Numbered from the stretch's first letter, positions 17,970 through 27,577 are shown. The stretch: DNA of 64,000 nt from Thalassospira profundimaris WP0211 (GCF_000300275.1 NZ_AMRN01000001.1:682001-746000); one strand, 5' to 3'. Notes: generated by a model not told the origin, from the sequence alone. Program-made: numbers and translations.

Positions 17970-18758
17970 CTAATCGCGGAAACCGGGGTCCAGACGGTCG
18001 GCAAGGCGCATTTGCGCCTCCCACTCCAGGGCAACATCACCGTCGTCATAGGCCATCTGGCTGAACTGTTCGGAAACGCGTTTTATCACCGTATCATCAA
18101 TCTTCCGAAGCGGTCGTCCCATCGCCAGGGTAGACTCCTGAATCTCGCACGCCCGGTTCAGATAAAACATGTTTGAAAACATCTGCCCGGCGGTTGCCCC
18201 CACGGTCAAAAGACCATGATTGCGCAGGATCAGCGCGATGTTGGCGCCAAGCGCTTCAACGATTCTTTCGCGTTCCTCAAGATCAAGCGCGATGCCCTCA
18301 TAGTCGTGATAGCCGATTTGGCCATAATACTGCAGGGCGATCTGATTAAGCGGCATCAAACCTTCTTCAAGGCAGGAAACGGCAAATCCCGACCGTGTGT
18401 GGGTGTGCATCACCCAGGCCGCATCATGGCGCCCGATATGCACGGCACTGTGAATGGTAAAGCCTGCCGGGTTCACCCGATATGGGCTGTCCGCAACCTT
18501 GTTGCCGTCGACATCGATCTTCACCAGCGAAGAGGCGGTAATTTCCTCCCACATCAGCCCATAGGGATTGATCAGAAAATGCCCCGGTTCACCAGGTACC
18601 CGGGCCGAAATATGGGTATAGATCGTGTCGGTCATTTTGTAATGCGCCGCCAGCCGGTAACAGGCGGCAAGTTCGATGCGGCACTGCTTTTCGCCGTCGC
18701 TGATTTGTGGATCACTCATGACGCTGGTCTCGGCGTCCTTCTGTGTCGCGATATGCAT
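17970..18758 (-). CDS. Class II aldolase/adducin family protein, copy 1
   Basis: The 262-residue protein has the zinc motif MHTHT (His118, His120) and a third histidine in LRNHGLL near residue 190. The surrounding FHSAVH-like block TIHSAVHIGRHDAAW is typical of aldolase II/adducin members related to fuculose-phosphate aldolase. The short-chain substrate cannot be told. A GGAGGT site five bases before 18758 fixes the start. It diverges from a GhrA-type reductase gene over 163 bp. A paralogue at 51831-52601 also travels with a GhrA-type reductase. Confidence 0.85.
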   Translation of the reverse strand: MHIATQKDAETSVMSDPQISDGEKQCRIELAACYRLAAHYKMTDTIYTHISARVPGEPGHFLINPYGLMWEEITASSLVKIDVDGNKVADSPYRVNPAGFTIHSAVHIGRHDAAWVMHTHTRSGFAVSCLEEGLMPLNQIALQYYGQIGYHDYEGIALDLEERERIVEALGANIALILRNHGLLTVGATAGQMFSNMFYLNRACEIQESTLAMGRPLRKIDDTVIKRVSEQFSQMAYDDGDVALEWEAQMRLADRLDPGFRD

Positions 18759-18921
18759 GCCGACCTCCATTGAACTGATCAAACGGCTTTACTCTTTGAT
18801 ATACACTTGTTTAACTGAGGATGAAACCAAAGCGCAAATTTTCTTGGTCAGGCGCCCGCAATTTGGGTGCGCCAACAGGGATCAGCAGCGCAAAAGAAGA
18901 TAATGTAAGGGGCTTTGACTA

Positions 18922-19878
18922 ATGGCGGTGGCGAAACCGATTTACGGTGTTCTTCTCAGCGATGCGATGGATCTCAAAAGCTATTATTCGCTTGATTTTG
19001 GCGATGCGGCACCCGATGTCCGCCTGCTTAACCCCGATGAAGTCACCAACCCGGATCTTATCCGTTTTGCGGTGTGCTGGCTGCCGGGCCCGGCCGCGTT
19101 TTCGCCTTATCCCAATATTGAAATGGCGATGTCGGTCGGGGCCGGCGTCGATGCCTTGCTGAAACATCCAGGCTTGAGCGATGACGTCGCGATTTGCCGT
19201 GTCCGCGATCCCAATCAGGCGGACCTGATGGCGGGCTATGCAGTGCATGAAGTTGTTCATGTCGAACGCGGCTTTGCCAGCATGCAGCAAAGTCAGGCCA
19301 GTGCCGAATGGGCCCCGCCTGCGATCCGGCCACCGCGTGATCTCAAGGTCGCCGTGCTTGGTCATGGCTCCATGGGGGCATCGGTTGTCAAAGCCTTGGC
19401 TGCGTGTGGATTTAGTGTTTCGGTTGCCTGCCGCCGTGATCCAACAGATCCCGTCGAAGGTGTGCGCTATTTCACCGGTGACGCCTCGGTTCTGCAATCG
19501 GTGGCTGGTCAGGATGTGGTGATCAATGTCCTGCCCCTGACGGCCAAGACCGAGAATATTCTCAATGCGGCGCTGTTTTCAAAACTGGCCAAGGGCGCCT
19601 GGCTGATCCAGATCGGACGTGGCGAACATCTGGACGAGGATGAGTTTGTTGCCACGCTTGATAGCGGGCAGCTCAGTGGCGCGACCCTTGATGTGTTTCG
19701 CACCGAACCGTTGCCGTCAGATCACCCGTTCTGGGCCGATCCGCGCCTGCGCATCACCCCGCATATCGCCAGTGATACAACGCCACGCATTGTCGCCGAA
19801 CAAGCCCTGCAATCAGCCCGTGAACTGCATGCAGGCAAACCGCTCAGTCTTGCTGTCAGCCGCGGTCAGGGCTACTGA
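18922..19878 (+). CDS. Glyoxylate/hydroxypyruvate reductase A-type 2-hydroxyacid dehydrogenase, copy 1
   Basis: The 318-residue NAD(P)-dependent enzyme has a Rossmann motif VLGHGSMG near residue 150 and the catalytic set of the D-2-hydroxyacid family: Arg in IGRGEHLDE, Glu in FRTEPLP and His in TPHIAS. The opening CWLPGPAAFSPYPN matches GhrA-type proteins. It probably reduces glyoxylate, hydroxypyruvate or a related 2-oxoacid in the cytoplasm. The third glycine position of the dinucleotide motif is intact although the second residue is His. It heads a run with a TetR regulator and an aminotransferase. Confidence 0.85.
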   Translation: MAVAKPIYGVLLSDAMDLKSYYSLDFGDAAPDVRLLNPDEVTNPDLIRFAVCWLPGPAAFSPYPNIEMAMSVGAGVDALLKHPGLSDDVAICRVRDPNQADLMAGYAVHEVVHVERGFASMQQSQASAEWAPPAIRPPRDLKVAVLGHGSMGASVVKALAACGFSVSVACRRDPTDPVEGVRYFTGDASVLQSVAGQDVVINVLPLTAKTENILNAALFSKLAKGAWLIQIGRGEHLDEDEFVATLDSGQLSGATLDVFRTEPLPSDHPFWADPRLRITPHIASDTTPRIVAEQALQSARELHAGKPLSLAVSRGQGY

Positions 19879-19949
19879 GCGGTCCGCTCAACATGCCCGC
19901 ACTCGATTGCACGCTTGAAACCCAACCAAAATTATTCAATTGTATAACA

Positions 19950-20648
19950 ATGAGCCGAAAAACATTTCAACGCCTGTCGCTTGATGTCCGCCGTCGCAGT
20001 TTGATCGAGGCGACGCTAACCTGCATTGCCCGCGACGGGCTGCATGGGGCATCGGTACGCCGGATCACGGAGGAAGCCGGGGTGACCGTCGGGCTGGTGC
20101 GCCATTATTTCGGCAGCAAGGATGACATGATCCGCAATGCCTATGCCTATCTGGTCGGCCAACTGACGGCACAGGCCAGTGAAAGCGCACGTGCCACCGA
20201 AGGCACGCCAGAGGCCAAGCTGGCAAGCTTCCTGCGCGCCAACCTGACCAAGCCCAACATGGACGAAAAAACGGTTTCGCTTTGGGCGACCTTCATCGGC
20301 CGGGTGCGCCATGATCCGGACTTTGCCGAAATTCATCGTGATGGCTATCGCGAGTTTCTCAATGTCCTTGAAACCCTGATCGAGCCTGTCCTGATCGATC
20401 ATGGTTGCCCGCACAGTGTGGCGATTTGCCGCAACCATGCGATTGCACTCAATGGCCTGATTGATGGGCTTTGGATGGAAGGGGCGCTGAATTCCGGCCT
20501 TTACGCCCAGGATATTCTGCCTGATCTGATCACCGGTGCCGCCGAACGCCTGCTTGAATTGCCCGCCGGGGCGTTGTCAGCACCCGATATTGCCCTTCAA
20601 TCGGCACGCCACCAGACACAGCCCAAACAACAAAGTAAGCCGTCATGA
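19950..20648 (+). CDS. TetR/BetI-like transcriptional regulator
   Basis: The 232-residue protein has an N-terminal TetR helix-turn-helix (RRSLIEATLTCIARDGLHGA, then VRRITEEAGVTVGLVRHYFG) and a C-terminal ligand domain ending LIDGLWMEGALNSG, as in BetI-like repressors. It lies 71 bp behind the reductase gene, and its stop overlaps the start of the aminotransferase gene (ATGA). It is likely the local repressor. The ATG at 19950 places the start where BetI-type proteins begin; an in-frame ATG at 19893 would add an unsupported 19 residues. Confidence 0.85.
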   Translation: MSRKTFQRLSLDVRRRSLIEATLTCIARDGLHGASVRRITEEAGVTVGLVRHYFGSKDDMIRNAYAYLVGQLTAQASESARATEGTPEAKLASFLRANLTKPNMDEKTVSLWATFIGRVRHDPDFAEIHRDGYREFLNVLETLIEPVLIDHGCPHSVAICRNHAIALNGLIDGLWMEGALNSGLYAQDILPDLITGAAERLLELPAGALSAPDIALQSARHQTQPKQQSKPS

Positions 20649-21814
20649 GATATGCCAAGATTACCGACCGTCTTGCCGAACTGGGTGGGGCCAAATGGGC
20701 CGTTCACAACACCGCCCGTGATCGCGAGGCCCAAGGTGCGAAAATTATCGAACTGACAATTGGCGAGCCCGACATTCCCGTCGATCCGGCCCTGATCGAC
20801 GCCTGCGAAGCCTCCATGCGGCGTGGTCGCACCCATTATTCCAATGGCCGGGGTGAGGTCGGGCTGCTTGATGCGCTGGTGGAAAAATACAAACCTGTCT
20901 GGCCGGATGTTACGCCGGAAAACATCCTGTGTTTCCCGGGCACGCAGACCGCGCTTTATACCGTCATGACGGCGCTGGTGGATGCCAGGCAGGGTGTGCT
21001 GGTCGGTGATCCCTATTACGCGACCTATGCCGGGGTGATCCGGGCATCGGGGGCTGAACTGCAATCCGTCCCGTTATCGATTGAGCACGGCTTTATCATG
21101 CAGCCGGATGACCTGCGCGCCGCGATCACCAAGGACAGCCGTGTGTTGCTGCTCAATACGCCGCACAACCCGTCCGGCGCGCTGCTGGATCGCGCAACAC
21201 TGGTTGAACTTGGCAAGATCGCCATCGAACATGATCTGTGGATTGTCTGTGACGAGGTCTATGAGGATCTGGTGTTTGAAGGCACCTTTGTCTCCCCGCT
21301 TGAAATCGAGGAGCTGCGCGATCGCACCATCGTCACGTCCTCGATCTCAAAAACCTTTGCCGCCACCGGCTTTCGCAGTGGCTGGGCGGTTGGCCCCGAA
21401 GAACTCTGCACCAAGGTCCTGCCGATTTCCGAAACCATCCTGTTTGGCAATCAGCCCTTCATCGCCGATGCGGCCGAGGTCGCACTTCGCGGCAATTTCG
21501 ATACGGCGGCGCGCATGTGCAAAAGCTATGCTGCACGCGTCGACATGATCGAGACCGAACTTGCCGGATGCGATGTGCTTAAACCGGGGAAGGTATCCGG
21601 CGGCATGTTTGCCATGATCGATGTCGGTGCAACCGGCATGAACGGCGAAGAATTCGCCTGGGCGCTTTTGGATGATCAAAACGTCGCGGTGATGCCCGGC
21701 GCATCCTTTGGCGAAAACGCCAAAAACCTGATCCGTGTCGCACTCACGGTCCCCGACGACGAACTCCGCGAAGCGATCAAACGCATCCGGGCCTTTGCCG
21801 AGAAATCAGCATAA
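20645..21814 (+). CDS. Pyridoxal-phosphate aminotransferase, class I/II
   Basis: The 389-residue fold type I enzyme has NTPHNPSGALL, VCDEVYEDL and the Schiff-base lysine in SSISKTFAATGFRSGW near residue 235, plus the C-terminal Arg in NLIRVALTVP. It resembles aspartate/aromatic aminotransferase-like proteins; the amino donor is unknown. Translation is coupled to the TetR gene by the ATGA overlap. With the GhrA-type reductase and aldolase nearby, a job in turning an amino acid into a 2-oxoacid is plausible. Confidence 0.88.
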   Translation: MRYAKITDRLAELGGAKWAVHNTARDREAQGAKIIELTIGEPDIPVDPALIDACEASMRRGRTHYSNGRGEVGLLDALVEKYKPVWPDVTPENILCFPGTQTALYTVMTALVDARQGVLVGDPYYATYAGVIRASGAELQSVPLSIEHGFIMQPDDLRAAITKDSRVLLLNTPHNPSGALLDRATLVELGKIAIEHDLWIVCDEVYEDLVFEGTFVSPLEIEELRDRTIVTSSISKTFAATGFRSGWAVGPEELCTKVLPISETILFGNQPFIADAAEVALRGNFDTAARMCKSYAARVDMIETELAGCDVLKPGKVSGGMFAMIDVGATGMNGEEFAWALLDDQNVAVMPGASFGENAKNLIRVALTVPDDELREAIKRIRAFAEKSA

Positions 21815-21835
21815 AGGCCCGGCCTTGGGCGTTTG

Positions 21836-22300
21836 TTATGCCTTGGGCATATCACCGCGGATGATATAGGCCAGTGCTGCAACCACCTGTTCGGGTTCGC
21901 GCGCCACACCGTTGGCTGCACCATCGACTTCCTTCAACGCATGATCATGCTCGGCCGGATGCAGCGTAATATACGGAATGCCAAGGGCGGCGGCATAGCC
22001 AGCATCAAAGGCCGCGTTCCACTGCTTGTATTTCTCGCCAAAGCGAATGACGGCAAGATCAGATTGGGACAGCAAGGTCTTGGTGCGCATGGCATTGAGC
22101 TGCGCGCCCTTGCGGTCATGCCAGAACTTGTTGTCTTCGGCGCCAAACACGGCAACGCCGCAATCATCAGAATCTTCATGCACGGTGATCGGGGCAACCA
22201 GATCGACCGGAAGGCCGGCTTCTTTCACGCCGGTTTCAATACGCTCGCGCCAGTCGCTGTGAATTTCGCCCGACAAATAGACGGTCCAGACTTTGCTCAT
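21836..22300 (-). CDS. YtoQ family protein
   Basis: The 154-residue protein opens VWTVYLSGEIHSDWRERI and contains CGVAVFGAEDNKFWHDRKGA and YAAALGIPYITLHP, matching the YtoQ family, which has a nucleoside-2-deoxyribosyltransferase-like Rossmann fold. Biochemical function is not established. It converges on the aminotransferase gene with 21 bases between stops and lies downstream of tRNA-Ala. Confidence 0.85.
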   Translation of the reverse strand: MSKVWTVYLSGEIHSDWRERIETGVKEAGLPVDLVAPITVHEDSDDCGVAVFGAEDNKFWHDRKGAQLNAMRTKTLLSQSDLAVIRFGEKYKQWNAAFDAGYAAALGIPYITLHPAEHDHALKEVDGAANGVAREPEQVVAALAYIIRGDMPKA

Positions 22301-22353
22301 CTTTCTCTCCCTTGGTGGTCGTTATGATGGGGTATGTCAGACCCTAAAACGAC

Positions 22354-22382
22354 AAAACCCGTTGCCAAAGGCAACGGGTTTT
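22354..22382 (-). terminator. Terminator of the tRNA-Ala gene
   Basis: Perfect 13-bp arms AAAACCCGTTGCC (22354-22366) and GGCAACGGGTTTT (22370-22382) with loop AAA; on the minus strand the stem ends in TTTT. It begins three bases past the encoded CCA. Confidence 0.9.
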
Positions 22383-22385
22383 GAA

Positions 22386-22461
<76 letters not shown>

Positions 22462-22509
22462 ACTTTGTCCGCGACGCAGTCTGCATAGCAGGCTCTGCGG
22501 CGCGGCGCA

Positions 22510-22538
22510 TATTTAGAAGGTTCGCCAAATGTTGGCAA
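22510..22538 (-). promoter_or_regulatory. Candidate promoter of tRNA-Ala
   Basis: On the minus strand TTGCCA (22533-22538) and TAAATA (22510-22515) are exactly 17 bases apart, followed by a GC-rich discriminator GCGCCGCG, as expected of a stringently controlled stable-RNA promoter. Confidence 0.5.
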
Positions 22539-22557
22539 GACCCTTTTTCAAAATTTC

Positions 22558-22863
22558 TTAGCGATCGTCGTCGTCTGATTCGACATGCTCATAGACTTCG
22601 CCAAGATCATCATCATCTTCGCCAAGATCAGAAGCATCTTCGAGAATATCATCGTCGATATCGGTATCGACATCATCGTCAAGATCGGTGACGTCATCGA
22701 CGTCTTCGTCTTCTTCCGGTGCCGGTTTTGCAACCGCGGATTTCTTGACCTTTGTCACCCCGTCCGGCGTTTTGCATTTCGGGCAGACAACCGGGGTACG
22801 GTTCAGGTCGTAATACTTGGTACCACAGGCGAGGCAGTGACGTTTCTTACCGCGTGCTGACAT
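22558..22863 (-). CDS. FYDLN acid domain protein (TIGR02300 family)
   Basis: The 101-residue protein has an N-terminal zinc-ribbon-like part (CLACGTKYYDLN, then CPKCK) and a very acidic second half made of Asp/Glu runs. This two-part layout is the alphaproteobacterial TIGR02300 family; its function is unknown. It is divergent from aroA across 360 bp, a linkage often seen in this class. Confidence 0.92.
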   Translation of the reverse strand: MSARGKKRHCLACGTKYYDLNRTPVVCPKCKTPDGVTKVKKSAVAKPAPEEDEDVDDVTDLDDDVDTDIDDDILEDASDLGEDDDDLGEVYEHVESDDDDR

Positions 22864-23223
22864 TACGGCAAATCCTCTTAATTACCGTTATCAATTAAGA
22901 AAAAGACTTTGTGTCGCAAAAGCGCAGCAAGGCTACGCACAGCGTCTTGTCCGAGAGGCCCAATTGCCATCTTGCGAGCACCTTGTCAAAAGGAAATTGC
23001 GCGTTTTTCCCTTTGGCAAGGCGATGGGACAAATCTGCCGCACATTCGTGCAATTTCCTACACCGAATTTCGGGTTCGATACTGGTGCCTGCCAACCGCT
23101 TGTGCTAGAGCATTGGTCCCCTGATTGAAAGGCCCGCGCGCGCCTGAAAACATGGCCGCAGCGCAGTGCAATTTCAATCAGCCTTTTGTTGATGATAAAA
23201 CAGTGACTGGCAGGTACGAGCCC
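22864..23223. other. 360-bp divergent control region between the FYDLN gene and aroA
   Basis: No gene is supported here. The frame that extends aroA upstream to 23125 lacks a ribosome site and family similarity. Two TTAA-containing segments near 22879-22899 sit 13 bases apart, too far for a CtrA full site. Promoters for both flanking genes must lie in this stretch. Confidence 0.5.
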
Positions 23224-24567
23224 ATGAGTTCTTCGCAAACCAAACGTCCGCTTTCCTCGGCCAAGGCCGGGCCGCTTTCGGGCGATATCCGGGTTCCGGG
23301 TGACAAGTCTATTTCTCATCGCTCCCTGATGTTTGGTGGTCTGGCAATCGGTACAACCAAGGTTACCGGCCTTTTGGAAGGCGAAGACGTTCTGGCAACG
23401 GCGGACGCCATGCGCAAACTTGGCGCCACCGTCACCCGCGACGAAGATGGCACCTGGCATGTCACAGGTGTTGGCGTCGGTGCACTTCGTGAACCCGATA
23501 GCGTGATTGATATGGGCAATGCCGGCACCGGTATTCGCCTGATGGCCGGCATCGTTGCCACCCATCCGATCACGACGTTCTTCACGGGTGATGCGTCACT
23601 CTGCAGACGCCCGATGGGCCGTGTTGCCGATCCGTTGTCCGAATTTGGCGCGCAATTCATTACCCGTGATCGCGGTCGCCCGCCGATGGCGGTGATTGGC
23701 ACCGACGAAGCCAAACCGGTGACCTATACCCTGCCAATGGCATCGGCCCAGGTGAAATCGGCCGTGATGCTGGCCGGTCTGAACACAACAGGCACAACCA
23801 CCGTGATCGAACCCAAACCGTCGCGCGATCATACCGAACGAATGCTGCGTCACTTCGGGGTCGACGTCGATGTGAAGGTCAATGACGATGGCGGCCGCAC
23901 CGTCAGCCTGACCGGCCCGGTCGAAATGAAGGCCGCCGATATTGTGGTTCCGACCGATCCAAGTTCGGCCGCCTTTCCGATGGTGGCGGCCCTTATCAAT
24001 CCGGAGTCCCATGTTACTATTCGTGATGTCTGCCTGAACCCGCTGCGCACCGGCCTGATCACCACCCTGATTGAAATGGGGGGTGACATCACGATCACCA
24101 ACGAGCGTGAAGAAGCCGGTGAAACCATCGGCGATCTGGTTGTGACCGGCAAGAACCGCCTTAAGGGCATTGTTGTCCCAGCTGAACGCGCCCCATCCAT
24201 GATTGATGAATACCCGGTTCTGGCTGTGGCTGCGGCCTATGCCGAGGGTGAAACGCGTATGTGTGATCTTGAAGAATTGCGCGTGAAGGAATCGGATCGT
24301 TTGGCGGCGGTGGCCGCCGGTCTTGAAGCCAATGGCGTCATTCACCGGATCGAAGGCGATGATCTGATTGTCACTGGCGGTGTGGTGCCGGGCGGTGGCA
24401 TGGTGGAAACCCATCTCGATCATCGCATTGCCATGTCGTTCCTGGTTCTGGGGCTTGGCGCGGAAAAGCCGGTTGCGGTCGATGATGCCAACCCGATTGC
24501 CACGAGCTTCCCGAACTTCGAAACCCTGATGGCGGATATGGGCGCGAAATTTGCCCTTCATTCCTGA
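23224..24567 (+). CDS. aroA: 3-phosphoshikimate 1-carboxyvinyltransferase (EPSP synthase)
   Basis: The 447-residue enzyme joins phosphoenolpyruvate to shikimate-3-phosphate, the sixth shikimate-pathway step. Key blocks are PGDKSISHRSL near residue 22, GNAGTGIRLM near 99, CRRPMGRV, RGRPPM, and RDHTERMLRHFG. The LMAGI rather than a TAM-type sequence after GNAGT suggests a class II, glyphosate-tolerant form; that is inference. The start at 23224 gives family length. cmk and rpsA follow on the same strand, a conserved alphaproteobacterial order. Confidence 0.95.
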   Translation: MSSSQTKRPLSSAKAGPLSGDIRVPGDKSISHRSLMFGGLAIGTTKVTGLLEGEDVLATADAMRKLGATVTRDEDGTWHVTGVGVGALREPDSVIDMGNAGTGIRLMAGIVATHPITTFFTGDASLCRRPMGRVADPLSEFGAQFITRDRGRPPMAVIGTDEAKPVTYTLPMASAQVKSAVMLAGLNTTGTTTVIEPKPSRDHTERMLRHFGVDVDVKVNDDGGRTVSLTGPVEMKAADIVVPTDPSSAAFPMVAALINPESHVTIRDVCLNPLRTGLITTLIEMGGDITITNEREEAGETIGDLVVTGKNRLKGIVVPAERAPSMIDEYPVLAVAAAYAEGETRMCDLEELRVKESDRLAAVAAGLEANGVIHRIEGDDLIVTGGVVPGGGMVETHLDHRIAMSFLVLGLGAEKPVAVDDANPIATSFPNFETLMADMGAKFALHS

Positions 24568-24641
24568 TCGGGCCCACCAATATATAAGTCACCATTCGGG
24601 ACTTATGGATGCACCAGATATAATCACAGGGAGTGACCCAT

Positions 24642-25286
24642 ATGATCATCGCCATTGATGGGCCGGCCGCGTCCGGCAAGGGGACCTTGGCACGTCGAGT
24701 CGCAGAAGCAATGGACTATGCCTATCTCGATACCGGCCTGCTGTATCGTGCGACCGGTGCGAAAGTTCTGGCCGAAAATGGCGACCCTGCTGATGAAGCT
24801 GCCGCCGTGGCCGCGGCCGAAAATCTGAGCGCGTCCGATCTCGAAGGTGAGGCTCTTCGCAGCGAGGAAGTCGGGACCGCGGCCTCAAAAGTTGCAGCGA
24901 TTCCAATGGTTCGTGAGGTGTTGCTTGATTTTCAGCGCACCCTTGCCACCACCCCGCCGGGCGGTAAACGCGGTGCGGTTTTGGATGGTCGCGACATCGG
25001 AACGGTCGTCTGTCCGGAAGCTCCGATCAAGTTTTATCTGACAGCCAGTGTCGAAGAACGTGCAAACCGTCGGTTCAAACAGTTGCAGGAAAAAAATCCC
25101 GCTGCTATATACGAGCGCGTTCTTAAAGAGCTTGAAGAACGGGATGCCCGAGACAGTGCTCGCGATGTCGCACCGCTCAAGATGGCAGATGACGCAATCC
25201 ATATTGATACGGACCGTCTGAATGCCAATGCAGTGTTCGATGCCGTCATGGCACATATCCACACCCATATGGGTGCGGATGACTGA
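24642..25286 (+). CDS. cmk: Cytidylate kinase
   Basis: The 214-residue kinase phosphorylates CMP/dCMP with ATP. The P-loop is IDGPAASGKGTLARR at residues 4-18; YLDTGLLYRATG and the DGRDIGTVVCP and RDSARDVAPLK motifs follow. AGGGAG lies seven bases before the ATG at 24642; the in-frame GTG at 24633 overlaps that site. It is 74 bp behind aroA and precedes rpsA. Confidence 0.95.
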   Translation: MIIAIDGPAASGKGTLARRVAEAMDYAYLDTGLLYRATGAKVLAENGDPADEAAAVAAAENLSASDLEGEALRSEEVGTAASKVAAIPMVREVLLDFQRTLATTPPGGKRGAVLDGRDIGTVVCPEAPIKFYLTASVEERANRRFKQLQEKNPAAIYERVLKELEERDARDSARDVAPLKMADDAIHIDTDRLNANAVFDAVMAHIHTHMGADD

Positions 25287-25351
25287 TCAAAAGGCGTTTT
25301 AACCGTCAGGCGTTGAACGATCCCGAGGTACCGGTCCTTTGGCCTGTTCCT

Positions 25352-25381
25352 AAGGTGAACGACTTGTGCGTTCACCTTTTC
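25352..25381 (+). terminator. Hairpin terminator between cmk and rpsA
   Basis: Arms AAGGTGAACG (25352-25361) and CGTTCACCTT (25369-25378) with a 7-base loop followed by TTCG. The T-run is short, so partial termination or a leader structure of rpsA is also possible. Confidence 0.6.
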
Positions 25382-25518
25382 GTGTATGGAAGGTTCGCCT
25401 TCACATGCGTTCGGGTTTGAACACTGAATGACAAATCGCCGCGATTTTGCGGCAAAGACCACCGGACACAACCGGTTGGCCAGAATATAGTGACGATACT
25501 CGAAAGGAAGTCTGGTTT

Positions 25519-27222
25519 ATGACCACCGCTGAAGAAGCACAATTCTCGACTGGCGAAGATTTTGCCGCCCTGCTGGCTGAAACCCTTGGTTCTGAAGACG
25601 AAGGTTTTGTTGGCCGCGTAATGACCGGTTCGGTCGTTAAAAAAACTGACGATGATGCCATCGTCGATGTCGGCCTGAAATCCGAAGGCCGCGTTCCGCT
25701 TAAAGAATTTGGCGCAGGCGAAGTAAACATTGGCGATACCGTTGATGTTTATGTCGACCGCTATGAAAACAAGGATGGCCTGATCGTCCTGTCGCGCGAA
25801 AAAGCGCGCCGCGAAGAAGCTTGGGTTGAGCTGGAAAAACAGTTCTCCGAAGGCAAACGCGTCGACGGCACCATCTTTGGTCGTGTTAAAGGCGGCTTCA
25901 CCGTTGACCTGTCGGGCGCAGTTGCGTTCCTTCCGGGTTCCCAGGTTGATATCCGTCCGGTTCGTGACGTCACCCCGCTGATGAACAACCCGCAGCCGTT
26001 CCAGATCCTGAAAATGGATCGTTCGCGCGGCAACATCGTTGTTTCGCGTCGTGCCGTTCTCGAAGAGACCCGTGCAGAACAGCGTGCTGAACTGATCCAG
26101 AACCTTCAGGAAGGTCAGATCCTTGACGGCGTCGTCAAAAACATCACCGATTACGGCGCATTCGTCGATCTCGGTGGCGTTGATGGCCTGCTGCACGTTA
26201 CCGACATTGCTTGGAAACGTATCAACCATCCGTCCGAAGCGCTCCAGATCGGCCAGACTGTTAAAGTCCAGGTTATCCGCTTCAACAGCGAAACCCAGCG
26301 TATCTCGCTTGGCATGAAGCAGCTTGAAGCTGATCCGTGGGAAGGTGTCGAAGCCAAATACCCGGTCGGTTCGAAATTCGAAGGTCGTGTCACCAACATC
26401 ACCGATTACGGCGCATTCGTCGAACTCGAAGCTGGTGTCGAAGGCCTGGTCCACGTTTCCGAAATGTCCTGGACCAAGAAAAACATCCACCCGGGCAAAA
26501 TCGTTTCGACCTCGCAGGAAGTCGAAGTCATGGTGCTCGACGTCGATGCCCAGAAACGCCGTATCTCGCTTGGTCTCAAGCAGTGCACCTCGAACCCGTG
26601 GGATGCCTTCCTGGCAGCTCATCCGGTCGAGTCCGAGATCGAAGGCGAAGTCAAGAACATCACCGAATTCGGTCTGTTCATTGGCCTCATGGGCGGTATC
26701 GACGGTATGGCTCACCTCTCGGACCTGTCATGGGACCGTGCTGGTGAAGAAGTCATCAAAGAATACAAAAAAGGCGACATCGTCAAAGCCAAGGTTCTTG
26801 ACGTTGACGTTGAAAAAGAACGCATTTCGCTCGGCATCAAACAGCTGTCTGGTGATCCGTTCAAAGACGCCGTTGTCGGCATCAAACGTGGCGATGCTGT
26901 AACCTGTGAAGTTACCGAAGTTAACGACGGTGGCATCGAGGTTTCGGTTGGCGACACCGAACTCAAAGGCTTCATCCGTAAAGCTGAGCTGGCGCGTGAG
27001 CGTTCTGAACAGCGTCCGGAACGCTTTGCAGTTGGTGAAAAAGTTGACGCACGCGTTACTGCAATCGACTCCAAAACCCGCAAGGTTTCCCTCTCTGTCA
27101 AAGCTCTTGAAGTTGCTGACGAGAAGAAAGCAATGGCGGATTACGGTTCGGCAGACAGCGGCGCATCGCTCGGCGACATTCTCGGCGAAGCTCTGCGCAA
27201 GAAACAGGAAGGCGGCGAATAA
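25519..27222 (+). CDS. rpsA: 30S ribosomal protein S1
   Basis: The 567-residue protein contains six S1 RNA-binding domains, seen as repeated ...ITDYGAFVDL / LEAGVEGLVHVSEMSW / RISLG segments at about residues 30, 115, 200, 285, 372 and 460. It brings mRNA to the 30S subunit. AAAGGAAG precedes the ATG at 25519, and the longer frame from 25447 lies in the leader. Codon use is noticeably more biased than in neighbours, fitting high expression. Confidence 0.96.
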   Translation: MTTAEEAQFSTGEDFAALLAETLGSEDEGFVGRVMTGSVVKKTDDDAIVDVGLKSEGRVPLKEFGAGEVNIGDTVDVYVDRYENKDGLIVLSREKARREEAWVELEKQFSEGKRVDGTIFGRVKGGFTVDLSGAVAFLPGSQVDIRPVRDVTPLMNNPQPFQILKMDRSRGNIVVSRRAVLEETRAEQRAELIQNLQEGQILDGVVKNITDYGAFVDLGGVDGLLHVTDIAWKRINHPSEALQIGQTVKVQVIRFNSETQRISLGMKQLEADPWEGVEAKYPVGSKFEGRVTNITDYGAFVELEAGVEGLVHVSEMSWTKKNIHPGKIVSTSQEVEVMVLDVDAQKRRISLGLKQCTSNPWDAFLAAHPVESEIEGEVKNITEFGLFIGLMGGIDGMAHLSDLSWDRAGEEVIKEYKKGDIVKAKVLDVDVEKERISLGIKQLSGDPFKDAVVGIKRGDAVTCEVTEVNDGGIEVSVGDTELKGFIRKAELARERSEQRPERFAVGEKVDARVTAIDSKTRKVSLSVKALEVADEKKAMADYGSADSGASLGDILGEALRKKQEGGE

Positions 27223-27577
27223 GCCACCCTCCGACGAATACGCTTTGCAGTCTTGCAGAACGAAAAGACGGGTCGCGCAGTGCGCGGCCCGTTTTCTTTT
27301 GTCCGGATTCTAGTCTGGTAAATTGATGGGCGGTGGATGGCCGATATGTCCGCCCAATGCCCGGCGGACCTGTAAAAGGCGCCAAATTGTATATCATCTG
27401 CTTTTTGGGGCTGAATTTTAGCCCGACTCTGCCGATATCGGCATTTTTCGCGAAAATTTTGATTTTAAACGCTTTTTGTTCTTGCCTTCCGGGTCGATAA
27501 AAACCATTTGAAGAGACGGGTTTAAGCGATCACACTCGTCTAAGTATTTGATTGAACAATTGGAAACGGACACGCTG
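27223..27577. other. 355-bp gap between rpsA and sppA
   Basis: The first part holds the rpsA terminator (27268-27300). The rest is AT-rich from about 27400 and should carry the sppA promoter; no gene is supported. Confidence 0.5.
27268..27300 (+). terminator. Terminator of rpsA
   Basis: Stem ACGGGtCGCGC / GCGCGgCCCGT (27268-27292, one mismatch) with a 3-base loop, followed by TTTCTTTT. Confidence 0.85.

Noticed and set aside
17428..17973. 181-codon plus-strand frame
   Set aside because: No ribosome site, protein-unlike composition and no recognisable motif; it ends inside the opposite-strand aldolase gene.
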